Source of the DNA: Candidatus Opimibacter skivensis
GTDB taxonomy: Bacteria > Bacteroidota > Bacteroidia > Chitinophagales > Saprospiraceae
Reading direction: 5' to 3'
DNA length: 64,000 bases
Assembly (NCBI GenBank): GCA_016722045.1
Contig: JADKGY010000006.1
Span: forward strand, 434,001-498,000
Positions 1 to 8,573 of this stretch are shown in pieces. A program made the translations under genes and the position numbers. Numbering within the stretch: the first letter of the stretch is position 1; each line of letters starts with the position of its first letter. The notes beneath the pieces are model-generated. The model was not told the DNA's origin, searched no databases, and saw nothing but the letters and a program-made list of their open reading frames with translations.

Positions 1-29
1 TTCCTTACCTTTACCACCCGACTTTGCCT

Positions 30-1841
30 ATGAGCCAATACGTTGTATCTGCCAGAAAATATCGTCCCAATACATTTGCTGATGTAGTGGGACAGCGGCA
101 CGTGACAGATACCCTGACCCATTCGTTGAAGTCCGGACAAGTCGCCCATGCTTATCTTTTTTGCGGGCCGAGGGGAGTAGGCAAAACTACTGTCGCACGG
201 ATTCTTGCAAAAGCTATTAATTGTGAAAATCTTACAGGCGAAGGTGAATCATGCAATGTGTGCGATTCCTGTCGCTCTTTCGATATCAATAGTTCATTCA
301 ATATTTTTGAGCTTGATGCTGCATCCAACAACTCTGTTGAAAATATCAGGGCGCTTATTGAACAAGTTCGATTTCCGCCATCACAGGGACGATTTAAAGT
401 ATATATCATCGATGAGGTGCATATGCTCTCCGCTGCAGCCTTTAATGCTTTTTTGAAAACACTGGAAGAACCTCCTCCGTATGTCAAGTTCATACTGGCC
501 ACTACAGAGAAGCATAAAATTTTACCTACTATTCTTTCCCGTTGTCAGTCCTTTGATTTCAGACGGATTCCGGTAAAGGAAATCGCTGCACATCTGCGTG
601 AAATTTGCACCGCTGAATCTATTCAGGCTGAAGATGATGCGCTTGTGATCATCAGCCAGAAAGGAGATGGTTCGCTCAGAGATTCATTATCGCTCTTTGA
701 CCGCATCGCCAGCCAATCACAGGGAAAAATCACTTATGCCGGCGTTCTGGAAAGTCTGCAGCTTCTTGATTATGATTATTTCTTTCACATGACAGACGCG
801 CTCATGCGTGAAGATGTGTCTGATGTATTTCTCACTCTCGCAGATATTCAGAAAAGGGGATTTGACGGAGAAGCTTTTATCTCCGGTTTTTCAGAACATC
901 TGCGTGATGTGCTTTTATGCAAAGACACGGCCACGGCTGAACTGCTGACACATGGAGATCAGATCAAATCAAGGTATTTGCGGCAAGCAGAAACAATAAG
1001 TCGATCATCACTGATCACCTACCTTGACCTGATCAATCAATGTGACATTCAATATGCCCGGGCATTGAACAAATGGCTTCATATCGAAATGTCCCTGGTC
1101 CGAATGTGTTATGCCCACCGCCGTCGCGATACAGAGTTACCCAATCTACCGGTAGCCGAAAAAAAAAAGCCTGAAAACGGAACAGTAAAAACGCCATCCA
1201 CCGAAGGTTCTGAAAATAGAAAAAAAGAAATTGCTGTTGAATCAATTTCGATCACCACTATTTCTGAAACCAGCACAGAAAATATAACCTTCAGGCAGGA
1301 GGAAAAAATAATCGAGACCATATCAATCAAACAGCTAGATCCAACAGCAGAGTTAAAAATGGATCAGCAGACAGATAATTCTATTCCTTCATTGAAAGGG
1401 CTGAGCGCAATGCGTCAGAAAGCTGAAATCAAACACGAAGAGGAAAAGAAAAAAGTACCTGTCCTGGTGTTATCTGTGCTTCTGGATTTCTGGAAAGATT
1501 TTGCAGAGAATCATTCGTCCCCTTCGCTCCGTCAGACTATGACAGAAGCGATCATTGAAATCAAAGGCGAACAAACGATTGTAATCCGCACTGGCAGTCA
1601 AACAGGTAAAAACAGGATCCTGAATGAAACAAACCTGATCGATGGATTACGTAGTCTAGTCAAATTGCCTGATCTGCACATCACCATCGACATCGACCCT
1701 GATCTCGATCGCAGCAAAGAACTAATTAAACCAAAGAAACTCCTCACGAACCGTGAGAAATTTGAAATCCTCTCTTCAAAAAATCCGCTCATCAATAAAC
1801 TGCGCGATAAACTGGATTTGATTCCGGATCAGGAAGACTGA
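30..1841 (+). CDS. dnaX: DNA polymerase III subunit gamma/tau
   Basis: This is the clamp-loader ATPase of the replicative polymerase. Starting at the ATG (MSQYVVSARKYRP), Walker A (GPRGVGKTT) is at about residues 46-54. A four-Cys zinc site (Cys65, 75, 78, 81) follows, then a DEVH Walker B and the sensor motif ILATTEKHKILPTILSRCQ. These are the conserved domains I-III. The remaining ~230 residues are charged and poorly conserved, as expected of a tau tail. A TTG two codons upstream is possible, but the ATG gives the family's usual N-terminus. A run of ten A at codons 377-380 could yield a short gamma form (listed separately). Family assignment is firm; the start is likely. Confidence 0.96.
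   Translation: MSQYVVSARKYRPNTFADVVGQRHVTDTLTHSLKSGQVAHAYLFCGPRGVGKTTVARILAKAINCENLTGEGESCNVCDSCRSFDINSSFNIFELDAASNNSVENIRALIEQVRFPPSQGRFKVYIIDEVHMLSAAAFNAFLKTLEEPPPYVKFILATTEKHKILPTILSRCQSFDFRRIPVKEIAAHLREICTAESIQAEDDALVIISQKGDGSLRDSLSLFDRIASQSQGKITYAGVLESLQLLDYDYFFHMTDALMREDVSDVFLTLADIQKRGFDGEAFISGFSEHLRDVLLCKDTATAELLTHGDQIKSRYLRQAETISRSSLITYLDLINQCDIQYARALNKWLHIEMSLVRMCYAHRRRDTELPNLPVAEKKKPENGTVKTPSTEGSENRKKEIAVESISITTISETSTENITFRQEEKIIETISIKQLDPTAELKMDQQTDNSIPSLKGLSAMRQKAEIKHEEEKKKVPVLVLSVLLDFWKDFAENHSSPSLRQTMTEAIIEIKGEQTIVIRTGSQTGKNRILNETNLIDGLRSLVKLPDLHITIDIDPDLDRSKELIKPKKLLTNREKFEILSSKNPLINKLRDKLDLIPDQED
1158..1174 (+). other. Candidate dnaX slippage site (A10 run followed by -1 stop)
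   Basis: The in-frame codons are GAA AAA AAA AAG CCT GAA, so the mRNA contains the A AAA AAG heptamer in the same phase as the E. coli dnaX frameshift site. A -1 shift gives AAA GCC TGA, a stop one codon after the slip. The product would end at about residue 381, just after the ATPase domains. The +1 frame also stops soon (TAA at 1186-1188). Ten A in a row would also allow transcriptional slippage as in Thermus dnaX. No clear downstream stem was identified, so function is inferred. Confidence 0.5.
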
Positions 1842-1896
1842 CGAACGTGAGACGTGCGATTTGAGATTTGAGATTTGAGAAAAAATAAAAGAAGAA

Positions 1897-1946
1897 GAGG
1901 CTGTCCGTAGTCTGAGACTAAGAACAACCTCTCCCTATTTATTTTT
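1897..1946 (+). terminator. Probable terminator after dnaX
   Basis: An imperfect long hairpin (GAGGCTGT pairing with ACAACCTC through one G-T pair, plus an inner TAGTC-TGA-GACTA stem) is followed by the T-rich stretch TATTTATTTTTG. It lies 55 bases after the dnaX stop, in the right orientation. Confidence 0.45.
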
Positions 1947-2059
1947 GAATCAACCAATGTGTCCAGAATCCGGCATCCTTTTATCCGGCATCCCGATTTC
2001 GAAATCGAAGAAAATCTTTCAAGACCATTCTTTCCAAACGCAGTAATTTAACAAGCTTG

Positions 2060-2166
2060 AATCGAAAATCGAAAATCGAAAATCGAAAATCGAAAATCGA
2101 AAATCGAAAATCGAAAATCTTAAATCTTAAATCTTAAATCTTAAATCTTAAATCTTAAATCTTAAA
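2060..2166. repeat. Tandem 7-mer repeats (CGAAAAT then CTTAAAT units)
   Basis: About seven copies of a CGAAAAT-like unit run directly into about eight copies of CTTAAAT. They end exactly at the stop codon of the minus-strand gene that follows. A GATTTGA version of the unit lies at 1858-1880, and related strings recur near 48297-48333 and 49762-49790. The gap between dnaX and the next gene (1842-2166) also holds the dnaX terminator and two ATCCGGCATCC copies (near 1967-1996). Confidence 0.85.
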
Positions 2167-2829
2167 TTAATTCGCCATCTTAATCCTCACCTTCCCGTTG
2201 GTCAGCGTGATCATATCTGTTTCCTTCTGTTTCTTATATCCATTTCCTTCCGGATCAATATCCTGATCAAAACCTGTAGCGCCTGTTACAGCTTTGTCTT
2301 CCATTTTATTGACAATACGTCCTAAACCACCGAACGCGGTAGCTGTGCCTTTTTCTTTCCACCATGTTCCATTCAGCACAGAATTAAATGTGAATTCCGC
2401 ATAACCGTCATTGCCAAATTTGACTTCAATGGTTTCACCTTTGTTATTTGACATACCGACATGGTATTCCATACGTGGTGATTTTGTTTCTTCTACATAT
2501 TTGATCGCTGCGATGCCTTTATACATTCCGGAAGAATAGGCTGTCTTAATATTTTCCTGCGTATCAGGATAGTCTGCATCGACGATGAGATATGTACCTG
2601 ATTCCTTCACCGCGCTTCCATCGTATGTACCGAGCCATATTCTCAGACTTTTATCTGGATTGATTGCATTACCGGTGATGTATCCGTAATTGCTGATCCG
2701 TATATGACGTGGCACTGTCTTGTATTCTTTCCCGTTGACCATGACAGACATGGTGCTTGTAGTATCAGTCTGAGCCATCATCAATGTGGCACTTAACTGA
2801 GTAAAGAGAAGTAAAAAGAAGTATTTCAT
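2167..2829 (-). CDS. Secreted protein of unknown function
   Basis: A 220-residue protein with an N-terminal signal peptide (MKYFFLLLFTQLSATLMMAQ, probable cleavage after AQ), so it should be exported to the periplasm or outer membrane. The mature part is rich in beta-strand-type sequence with several Gly and aromatic residues (LNGTWWKEKG, AFGGLGRIVNKMED). I see no catalytic motif and no type IX sorting domain. The gene stands alone, flanked by repeats on its 3' side and an imperfect inverted repeat on its 5' side. I do not recognise the family. Confidence 0.75.
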   Translation of the reverse strand: MKYFFLLLFTQLSATLMMAQTDTTSTMSVMVNGKEYKTVPRHIRISNYGYITGNAINPDKSLRIWLGTYDGSAVKESGTYLIVDADYPDTQENIKTAYSSGMYKGIAAIKYVEETKSPRMEYHVGMSNNKGETIEVKFGNDGYAEFTFNSVLNGTWWKEKGTATAFGGLGRIVNKMEDKAVTGATGFDQDIDPEGNGYKKQKETDMITLTNGKVRIKMAN

Positions 2830-2887
2830 CTGTTGGAAAGATTAAAGGATTTACCCTATAAAAATACGGATAAAAAGCCCTCCAAAA

Positions 2888-2921
2888 GACAGTGTGCCAC
2901 ACCTAAGTGTGCCACACTGTC
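2888..2921. repeat. Imperfect inverted repeat in a divergent intergenic region
   Basis: Two 15-base arms (GACAGTGTGCCACAC and GTGTGCCACACTGTC) pair with one mismatch around a CTAA loop. Read another way, GTGTGCCACAC occurs twice as a direct repeat. It lies between two divergently transcribed secreted-protein genes. It could be an operator or a dispersed palindrome; there is no T-run to make it a terminator. Confidence 0.5.
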
Positions 2922-3089
2922 ATAACTGACTGAATATCAGCAGCTCCAGATAGTTATACACATAGGCATGTGGGGTCATTTCGAAGGACAATTTTATCCC
3001 TGGATGACTGGTCAAAATTTAAGCTATGCCACTAGACAAACCATGACTAAAAACTCAACTTTTACGCTATTCACATTACCTTCAAGGCC

Positions 3090-5117
3090 ATGAAAAAATA
3101 TGGGTATTGTGTTTTATTTTTCATCATTTGGGATTTTGCACTTTCTCAAAACACATTATTATTACCTGTCAATGATATAAACCAACTTATCCAAAATGGA
3201 ACTGTTCATGTAACATATAAACCGTTTGATATCGGAACTATCAATGATGTATTTGATAGCAACTATGAGACACTTGCCCGCAGTGCCAATATTAATCCGC
3301 AGGTCATCACGCTTTCCTTTCCTTTTAGTGTTTCATTTTCCGGTTCGGAAGTGCTCCAGACGTATGGCGATGGATGGTGGTCTTTGGAAGCTGCAGATTC
3401 TGAAAAAGATATTGATGAAAAGTCAGCTTCATATATTCAATTGTTTTCAATGTCCCTTCTGACCGATGGCATGATCGATTCAAAATCATTTTCTATAGTA
3501 TCAAAACGCATCATCAGGTTGACAGTACATCGCTCCACGGGTGACGATTATGTCCATCTCAATGAATGGAAATTACTCGATGCAAATGCAGAGGTTGAGA
3601 TCACTTCGATTTGTGCCCACCCCGCACAACTATGGATGCTTCCGTCTACAAAGCTTGAAGTATCATTGTTTGGAACTGATGAGCAAGGATTGAATTATCC
3701 AATAATATCAGGCATAGATTGGACGCTTGAAGATCCGAATGTAGCTGATATCGAAACGGGGGGTGAAAAAACTTTTATTCTTTCAAATGATCATGTTGGA
3801 AACACAAATCTCAGCATTCACTGGGAGGGGTTAGAACAAAATATCGCCCTTCATGTGGTAGATGACTTCAAGCCAAAACCTGCCCCAACACGTGTTGTTA
3901 AAGTCGCGCTTGTTCTCATAGATCCCCCTATCGAAGCGGAAGGTGGCCTTCGTTTTCACGAACGATTCGGCTGGGACGATCCTGTTGATCTGACGAATGC
4001 ATTGGTTGACAGTTTCAATCTGGCCAGTGATGGTACAGTGGAATATCACGTCGTGGCCACGTATGACGAACCGATTCTTTATGCTTCACTTGAAGGCACT
4101 GTGATATCAGTCGATTCGATGTACAGGCTTTTTCTTGAACCCGGCTGGGCTACATTCCATCATCTTGAACAAACAGGTGGTTTTGCATTTGATTACAATG
4201 GATTGTTGGCTGCTCATGATTTTTGTACACAAAGCAATAATCATGAGATCGATGAGGTGTGGGTGTATTCGATGCCATTCACGGGAATGTATGAAAGCCG
4301 GTTGACTGGAGATGGTGCATTCTGGTATAATTCTCCGCCACTCGATGGTAATACATGCATTGATCAATTGCCGATCATGGGATGGAATTATGAGCGCGGC
4401 GTTGCCGAAGCCATGCATAGTTTTGGTCATCGGGTTGAAAGTGCGATGGCACATACATTCGGGCGATGGGATTATAATGCAACAGATAAAAATGATTGGG
4501 AATTATTCTCATCATATGACCTGGTGGTTCCTGGTGGTGCGCATTGTGGGAATATTCATTTCCCCCCAAATGGCAGAAGTGACTACGATTACAATAATGG
4601 GCTTGGCGTCATTACCTATGAACGTAATTGGACTCGCTATCCATTCCTTTTTGATAAAAGAGATTATATCGGAAGTAAACAATGGGGCCATTCTCAACTT
4701 GGTTATATGTCGTGGTGGTTTCATCATCTTCCACATTTCACGTGCAGAAATAAAAACGGAATTCTGAATAATTGGTGGTCTTACATTGTGGATTATAATG
4801 AAGGGAAATTATTGGAAACGCAGACATCGGATTGTGATTGTGAATATGTGTCCCAGACCACATCTGTTGAAGAATTTGATAATCTGTCTGGCACCCATAT
4901 TTATCCAAACCCTGGAAAAGGCCCTTTTCAGATCTATGGAGTTGGAAATCAAAATGATGCGTCGATTTCTATTTTTAGTATGGAAGGGAGAAAAGTTTTT
5001 GAAAAAGAAATATCCTCAGATAACTTTACGATTAATCCAAAATTGGAATCAGGGATTTATTTTTACCGGATTAGAATGGGAAAGAAATTTGAAACTGGTA
5101 AATTGATATTGAACTAA
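3090..5117 (+). CDS. Large secreted protein with type IX secretion sorting domain
   Basis: A 675-residue extracellular protein. It has an N-terminal signal peptide (about residues 1-20, ending ALSQ), a central region with Ig/Big2-like sequence near residues 180-255, and a long domain with many Trp, Tyr and His residues (HSFGHRVESAMAHTFG, GGAHCGNIHFPPNG, YMSWWFHHLPHF). The last ~75 residues start IYPNPGKG and end YFYRIRMGKKFETGKLILN, a type A C-terminal domain that directs export through the type IX system and surface anchoring. The His-rich central domain suggests metal binding, but I see no certain catalytic motif, so no enzyme class is given. Confidence 0.85.
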   Translation: MKKYGYCVLFFIIWDFALSQNTLLLPVNDINQLIQNGTVHVTYKPFDIGTINDVFDSNYETLARSANINPQVITLSFPFSVSFSGSEVLQTYGDGWWSLEAADSEKDIDEKSASYIQLFSMSLLTDGMIDSKSFSIVSKRIIRLTVHRSTGDDYVHLNEWKLLDANAEVEITSICAHPAQLWMLPSTKLEVSLFGTDEQGLNYPIISGIDWTLEDPNVADIETGGEKTFILSNDHVGNTNLSIHWEGLEQNIALHVVDDFKPKPAPTRVVKVALVLIDPPIEAEGGLRFHERFGWDDPVDLTNALVDSFNLASDGTVEYHVVATYDEPILYASLEGTVISVDSMYRLFLEPGWATFHHLEQTGGFAFDYNGLLAAHDFCTQSNNHEIDEVWVYSMPFTGMYESRLTGDGAFWYNSPPLDGNTCIDQLPIMGWNYERGVAEAMHSFGHRVESAMAHTFGRWDYNATDKNDWELFSSYDLVVPGGAHCGNIHFPPNGRSDYDYNNGLGVITYERNWTRYPFLFDKRDYIGSKQWGHSQLGYMSWWFHHLPHFTCRNKNGILNNWWSYIVDYNEGKLLETQTSDCDCEYVSQTTSVEEFDNLSGTHIYPNPGKGPFQIYGVGNQNDASISIFSMEGRKVFEKEISSDNFTINPKLESGIYFYRIRMGKKFETGKLILN

Positions 5118-5200
5118 CCCCGATATACTCACGGGGAGGATTCAAGCCCCACGATTCAGTTTTTTAATTTTCGTGTAAACTTTTTCCCTTTCTTGCACCC

Positions 5201-6238
5201 GTGTACAACCTCCTGAAGTTTATTCTTTTCCGCCTTGACCCAGAAAAGGCTCATCGCATCACGATGCAGGTTTTCACTTTTATTCTTCTGATCCCCGGAA
5301 TACCTTCATTACTTCGCACCATCTATGGAAAAAGACACAAATCGCTGGAAAGGAAAATCGCAGGTTTAGATTTCCAAAATCCAATCGGACTGGCAGCCGG
5401 ATTCGATAAGGATGGAAAATACTTCAACGTCATGTCTGTTTTGGGTTTTAGCCACATTGAAATCGGAACGGTCACACCTCGCCCACAACCCGGGAATCCA
5501 AAACCAAGGCTATTCCGTTTAGTCAAATCAAATGGCCTCATCAACAGAATGGGATTTAACAATGACGGAGCAGAGGCCCTCGCCGAACGATTGAAAAAGA
5601 AAAGACCGGCAGGAATAATCATCGGCGCCAACATTGGAAAAAATAAAGACACCCCTAACGATGAAGCTGTTAATGACTACCTGAAATGCTTCACTACTCT
5701 ATACAACCTTGTTGATTATTTCACTGTAAATGTTTCTTCCCCCAACACTCCCGGGTTAAGATCTCTCCAGGAGAAAGAACCTTTGACCAAACTGTTGGTC
5801 ACACTCCAAAAAGAAAATTCTCTTCATAAACCTATCTTTTTAAAGATCGCTCCTGATCTCACCACCCAACAACTTGATGAGATCATTGAAATCGTCGTCA
5901 ACACAAACATCACAGGCGTGATTGCTACGAATACTACGATCACAAGAGAGGGATTGAAAGAGTCAAAAAATGAAGTTGAAGAGATGGGCGCTGGTGGATT
6001 GAGTGGTTCGCCTCTTCTTGAAATGTCTGTATCTGTTGTGAAATATCTGGCAGAAAAAAGCAACAAACGATTTACAATCATCGGTGTAGGTGGAATTGAA
6101 GATTATGATTCTGCAAAAAAACATCTTGATGCGGGCGCGGACTTGATACAGATTTATACAGGCCTTATTTATACCGGTCCGACTGTGGTGAAGAAGATAC
6201 TTCGACAATTAGTCAGTTTCAAATCAATGGATGCCTGA
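5201..6238 (+). CDS. pyrD: Dihydroorotate dehydrogenase (quinone), class 2
   Basis: Oxidises dihydroorotate to orotate in pyrimidine synthesis, passing electrons to quinone at the inner membrane. The hydrophobic N-terminal helical extension (about residues 1-40) is the class 2 membrane domain. FMN-barrel motifs follow: GLAAGFDKDG, SHIEIGTVTPRPQPGNP, LINRMGFNNDG, and NVSSPNTPGLR with the catalytic serine of class 2. The C-terminal phosphate-binding part reads IIGVGGIEDYDSAKKHLDAGADLIQIYTGLIY. Length (345 residues) is normal. The start is a GTG, giving the usual MYNLLKFILFRLDPEKAH; no in-frame ATG upstream fits better. It stands alone. Confidence 0.96.
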   Translation: MYNLLKFILFRLDPEKAHRITMQVFTFILLIPGIPSLLRTIYGKRHKSLERKIAGLDFQNPIGLAAGFDKDGKYFNVMSVLGFSHIEIGTVTPRPQPGNPKPRLFRLVKSNGLINRMGFNNDGAEALAERLKKKRPAGIIIGANIGKNKDTPNDEAVNDYLKCFTTLYNLVDYFTVNVSSPNTPGLRSLQEKEPLTKLLVTLQKENSLHKPIFLKIAPDLTTQQLDEIIEIVVNTNITGVIATNTTITREGLKESKNEVEEMGAGGLSGSPLLEMSVSVVKYLAEKSNKRFTIIGVGGIEDYDSAKKHLDAGADLIQIYTGLIYTGPTVVKKILRQLVSFKSMDA

Positions 6239-6243
6239 TAAAA

Positions 6244-6350
6244 GGATACCGGATACCGGACTTAAGACGCAATGAATTAAAGAAATTAATGCCAGAAACC
6301 TCGGCAGTGCAAGATATTTGACCAAAAAATGAGTCCGGTATCCGGTATCC
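6244..6350. repeat. 19-bp perfect inverted repeat of ATCCGG-type units
   Basis: GGATACCGGATACCGGACT (6244-6262) is repeated exactly in inverted orientation at 6332-6350, separated by 69 bases. The same GTATCCGGCATCC string recurs near 1967-1996, 6351-6366 and 48531-48557. It starts right after the pyrD stop. The rest of the 6239-6527 gap shows nothing else recognisable. Confidence 0.8.
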
Positions 6351-6527
6351 AAAAATCCGGCATCCAAAACTTACCTGATATATAGCTCACCTAAAATCAG
6401 GGTCTTACGCATGAAACCACCTGAAACAGACAAAAATCATATTATGCAAAAACGTGATGGCATCCTTTTTGAAAGTCTAAGGACAAGGAATTACTAAAAC
6501 TAAGATCAGTTTCAACCCGAGAAAGCA

Positions 6528-6665
6528 ATGTCTGTGAAAGAAAGATCCACCACAAAGAAAAATTTTGGAGAACAAGACTTGTTCTATACCGATATGCGTT
6601 TCTGGCTTATAGTCCTCATGCTGGCAGCCTTTGTTGGCTTCCTGTTGTTTTTAAGTCCGCATTGA
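6528..6665 (+). CDS. Small single-pass membrane protein
   Basis: A 45-codon ORF. It has a charged N-terminal half (MSVKERSTTKKNFGEQDLFY) and one C-terminal transmembrane helix (WLIVLMLAAFVGFLLFLS) ending SPH. The charge distribution suggests a cytoplasmic N-terminus. The composition is protein-like and unlike the surrounding repeats, which supports a real gene, but no family is recognised. It could be a small accessory subunit or a stress-type membrane peptide. Confidence 0.5.
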   Translation: MSVKERSTTKKNFGEQDLFYTDMRFWLIVLMLAAFVGFLLFLSPH

Positions 6666-6800
6666 ATGAAGTCAATAGTAAAAAGTGAGTTGTGAATAGT
6701 GAGTTGTGAGTAAATAAAAATTTACTCTCCATTAGATTCTAATCATGAAGGCAAGATCACCTGATCACTCGATCACCAGATCACCAGATCACTGGATATT

Positions 6801-7664
6801 CTATCCTTCTGAAAAAATAATCTTCAGACTCATATCCAACGTCCCTGCACTATGTGTCAGCGCCCCTGAAGAAACAAAATCAACTCCCGTCTCGGCATAA
6901 GCCCGCACATTGTGAAGCGTTATGCTGCCAGATGCCTCAGTCTCAAATTGATTGCCTACCATCGCAATTGCTTCTTTCAAAATCGGTATCTCGAAATTAT
7001 CCAGCATGATCCTGGTCACACCTCCGTGATCAAGCACTTGCTGCAACTCGACAAGATTTCGGACTTCAATCGTGATCCCCATTTCCCTCTTCGTTTTCCC
7101 CAGGTATTCCTGCACCCGATCGATCGCTGTAGGAATATTTCCACAAGCATCAATATGATTGTCTTTGATCATAATCCAGTCATACAGTCCCGACCGGTAA
7201 TTGTTACAACCACCCAGCCGCACAGCTTCTTTCTCTAAAAATCGCATGCCTGGCGTTGTCTTACGCGTATCAAGTACTTTCACAGGCAATCCTTCAACCT
7301 CCTGTGCAAATAATGATGCGATCGTAGAAATACCACTCATCCGCTGCATCGTATTCAATGCAAGTCGCTCTCCCATCAGTAATGCCCTGGTAGGACAAGT
7401 AATGTAGAACGCAATATCACCAGGCTTGACCACACTGCCATCAGGTATCAATTCTTCAAAATCAGCGGCCGCCGCCAGTGAATGAAAAATTCGTTTAGCC
7501 ACATTGACTCCCGATATGATGCCATCATCTTTGATAAGAAGTTTAGCCTTGCTGATTCTTGTTGATCGTATGCAAGCCATTGAGGTATGATCACCTTCAC
7601 CTACATCTTCAGCCAATCCACGATGAATAAAATCATCTAACAATGTCTCATAGTCATGCATCAT
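6801..7664 (-). CDS. nadC: Nicotinate-nucleotide diphosphorylase (carboxylating)
   Basis: Converts quinolinate and PRPP to nicotinate mononucleotide, CO2 and pyrophosphate in de novo NAD synthesis; cytoplasmic. Family motifs are clear: LAEDVGEGDHTS near the N-terminus, GERLALNTMQRMSGIST, KVLDTRKTTPGMRFLEKEAVRLGG (Arg/Lys substrate pocket), IMIKDNHI, IEVRNLVELQQ, IMLDNF and EASGSITLHNVRAYAETGVDFVSSGALTHSA. Length (287) is standard. The start gives MMHDYETLLDDFIHRGL; the second Met is equally possible. No other NAD gene is adjacent. Confidence 0.96.
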   Translation of the reverse strand: MMHDYETLLDDFIHRGLAEDVGEGDHTSMACIRSTRISKAKLLIKDDGIISGVNVAKRIFHSLAAAADFEELIPDGSVVKPGDIAFYITCPTRALLMGERLALNTMQRMSGISTIASLFAQEVEGLPVKVLDTRKTTPGMRFLEKEAVRLGGCNNYRSGLYDWIMIKDNHIDACGNIPTAIDRVQEYLGKTKREMGITIEVRNLVELQQVLDHGGVTRIMLDNFEIPILKEAIAMVGNQFETEASGSITLHNVRAYAETGVDFVSSGALTHSAGTLDMSLKIIFSEG

Positions 7665-7740
7665 ATCTTGATTAAACGCGGTAATGCTTAAAAAATAAAT
7701 ACGTAAAGGAAGTAAGCCACTAATTTATTGTAGGGGTAAA

Positions 7741-8526
7741 TTAAAAAATGATACCCAACCTGAGGACAAGATTATTGACGACAGCCCTGGAATCGTCTTT
7801 TTGTTTCAGGTAATTATCATTAGGATCATTTGGATCTTCATTTGGATTGGCAATGGCTCTTTCACCGTTATCCCTCGTAAAATCCAAAAGCCCGTTTTGA
7901 TAATATAGCCCGGCGACAAGGGCATTATTTTCACTAATCGAATATTCAATACCTGCACCAAAACCCCAGAATATATTGACCACAGACAAATCTTTATAAA
8001 TATTCTCATGATTATACTTCATGACGTCCGTTTCTATATTGGCCCTGCCCCTTGTTAAAAAATCAAAATGAAATACAGGTGCTTCCACAAAGTATCGCAC
8101 ATAGCCCATTTCTTTAGACCTGATCTTCAGCCCCAGCGGAATTTCAACATATTGAAGACTATATCGAATCCTGGTCCCATCAGGCAATGGTTTGTCACCC
8201 GCCTGCAACAAAGGATCGCTCAACTCTGATTCCGGCAGGTAATTGCCCCCGATATCATATTGAAACTCGCCTCCTTCATGGAAGGCCAGATTAATTCCTG
8301 TGGTAAACGAATAATTATCTTTAAAATAAATATCCACTGTAGAACCCAGCTTTATACCGAAGTTTCCTCCATTTTTGACAATAAGGTTATCATTATTGCC
8401 AATCCAGGAGATAAGGGGACTGGTCTGAAAACCAATTCTCAGGGCCCTGTCCTGCCCAATCAAAGCCAGTGAAGCGCAAACGATCACTAACCCTGTACAC
8501 AATATCTTTGCAACTATTCGTTTCAT
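7741..8526 (-). CDS. PorT-like outer membrane beta-barrel protein
   Basis: A predicted outer-membrane barrel. It has a signal peptide (MKRIVAKILCTGLVIVCASL, cleavage near ALIGQ), then alternating strands: LRIGFQTSPLISWIG, YSFTTGINLAFHEGG, LQYVEIPLGLKIRS, FWGFGAGIEYSISENNALVAGLYYQNG, and a terminal strand VVNNLVLRLGIIF ending in an aromatic residue. The opening resembles PorT-family proteins of Bacteroidota, one of which is needed for type IX secretion. I chose the internal Met (start 8526) because it begins the signal peptide. It is divergent from gldB with only 47 bases between starts. An exact PorT role is an inference. Confidence 0.8.
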   Translation of the reverse strand: MKRIVAKILCTGLVIVCASLALIGQDRALRIGFQTSPLISWIGNNDNLIVKNGGNFGIKLGSTVDIYFKDNYSFTTGINLAFHEGGEFQYDIGGNYLPESELSDPLLQAGDKPLPDGTRIRYSLQYVEIPLGLKIRSKEMGYVRYFVEAPVFHFDFLTRGRANIETDVMKYNHENIYKDLSVVNIFWGFGAGIEYSISENNALVAGLYYQNGLLDFTRDNGERAIANPNEDPNDPNDNYLKQKDDSRAVVNNLVLRLGIIF

Positions 8527-8573
8527 AATTCTTAATTGTACGGGAAGGCACCTATATAAATGATTCAACTACC

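Noticed and set aside
2968..3093. A 41-codon ORF overlapping the start of the type IX-secreted protein (ATGA)
   Set aside because: Composition is not protein-like and the overlap is expected by chance; no signal or motif.
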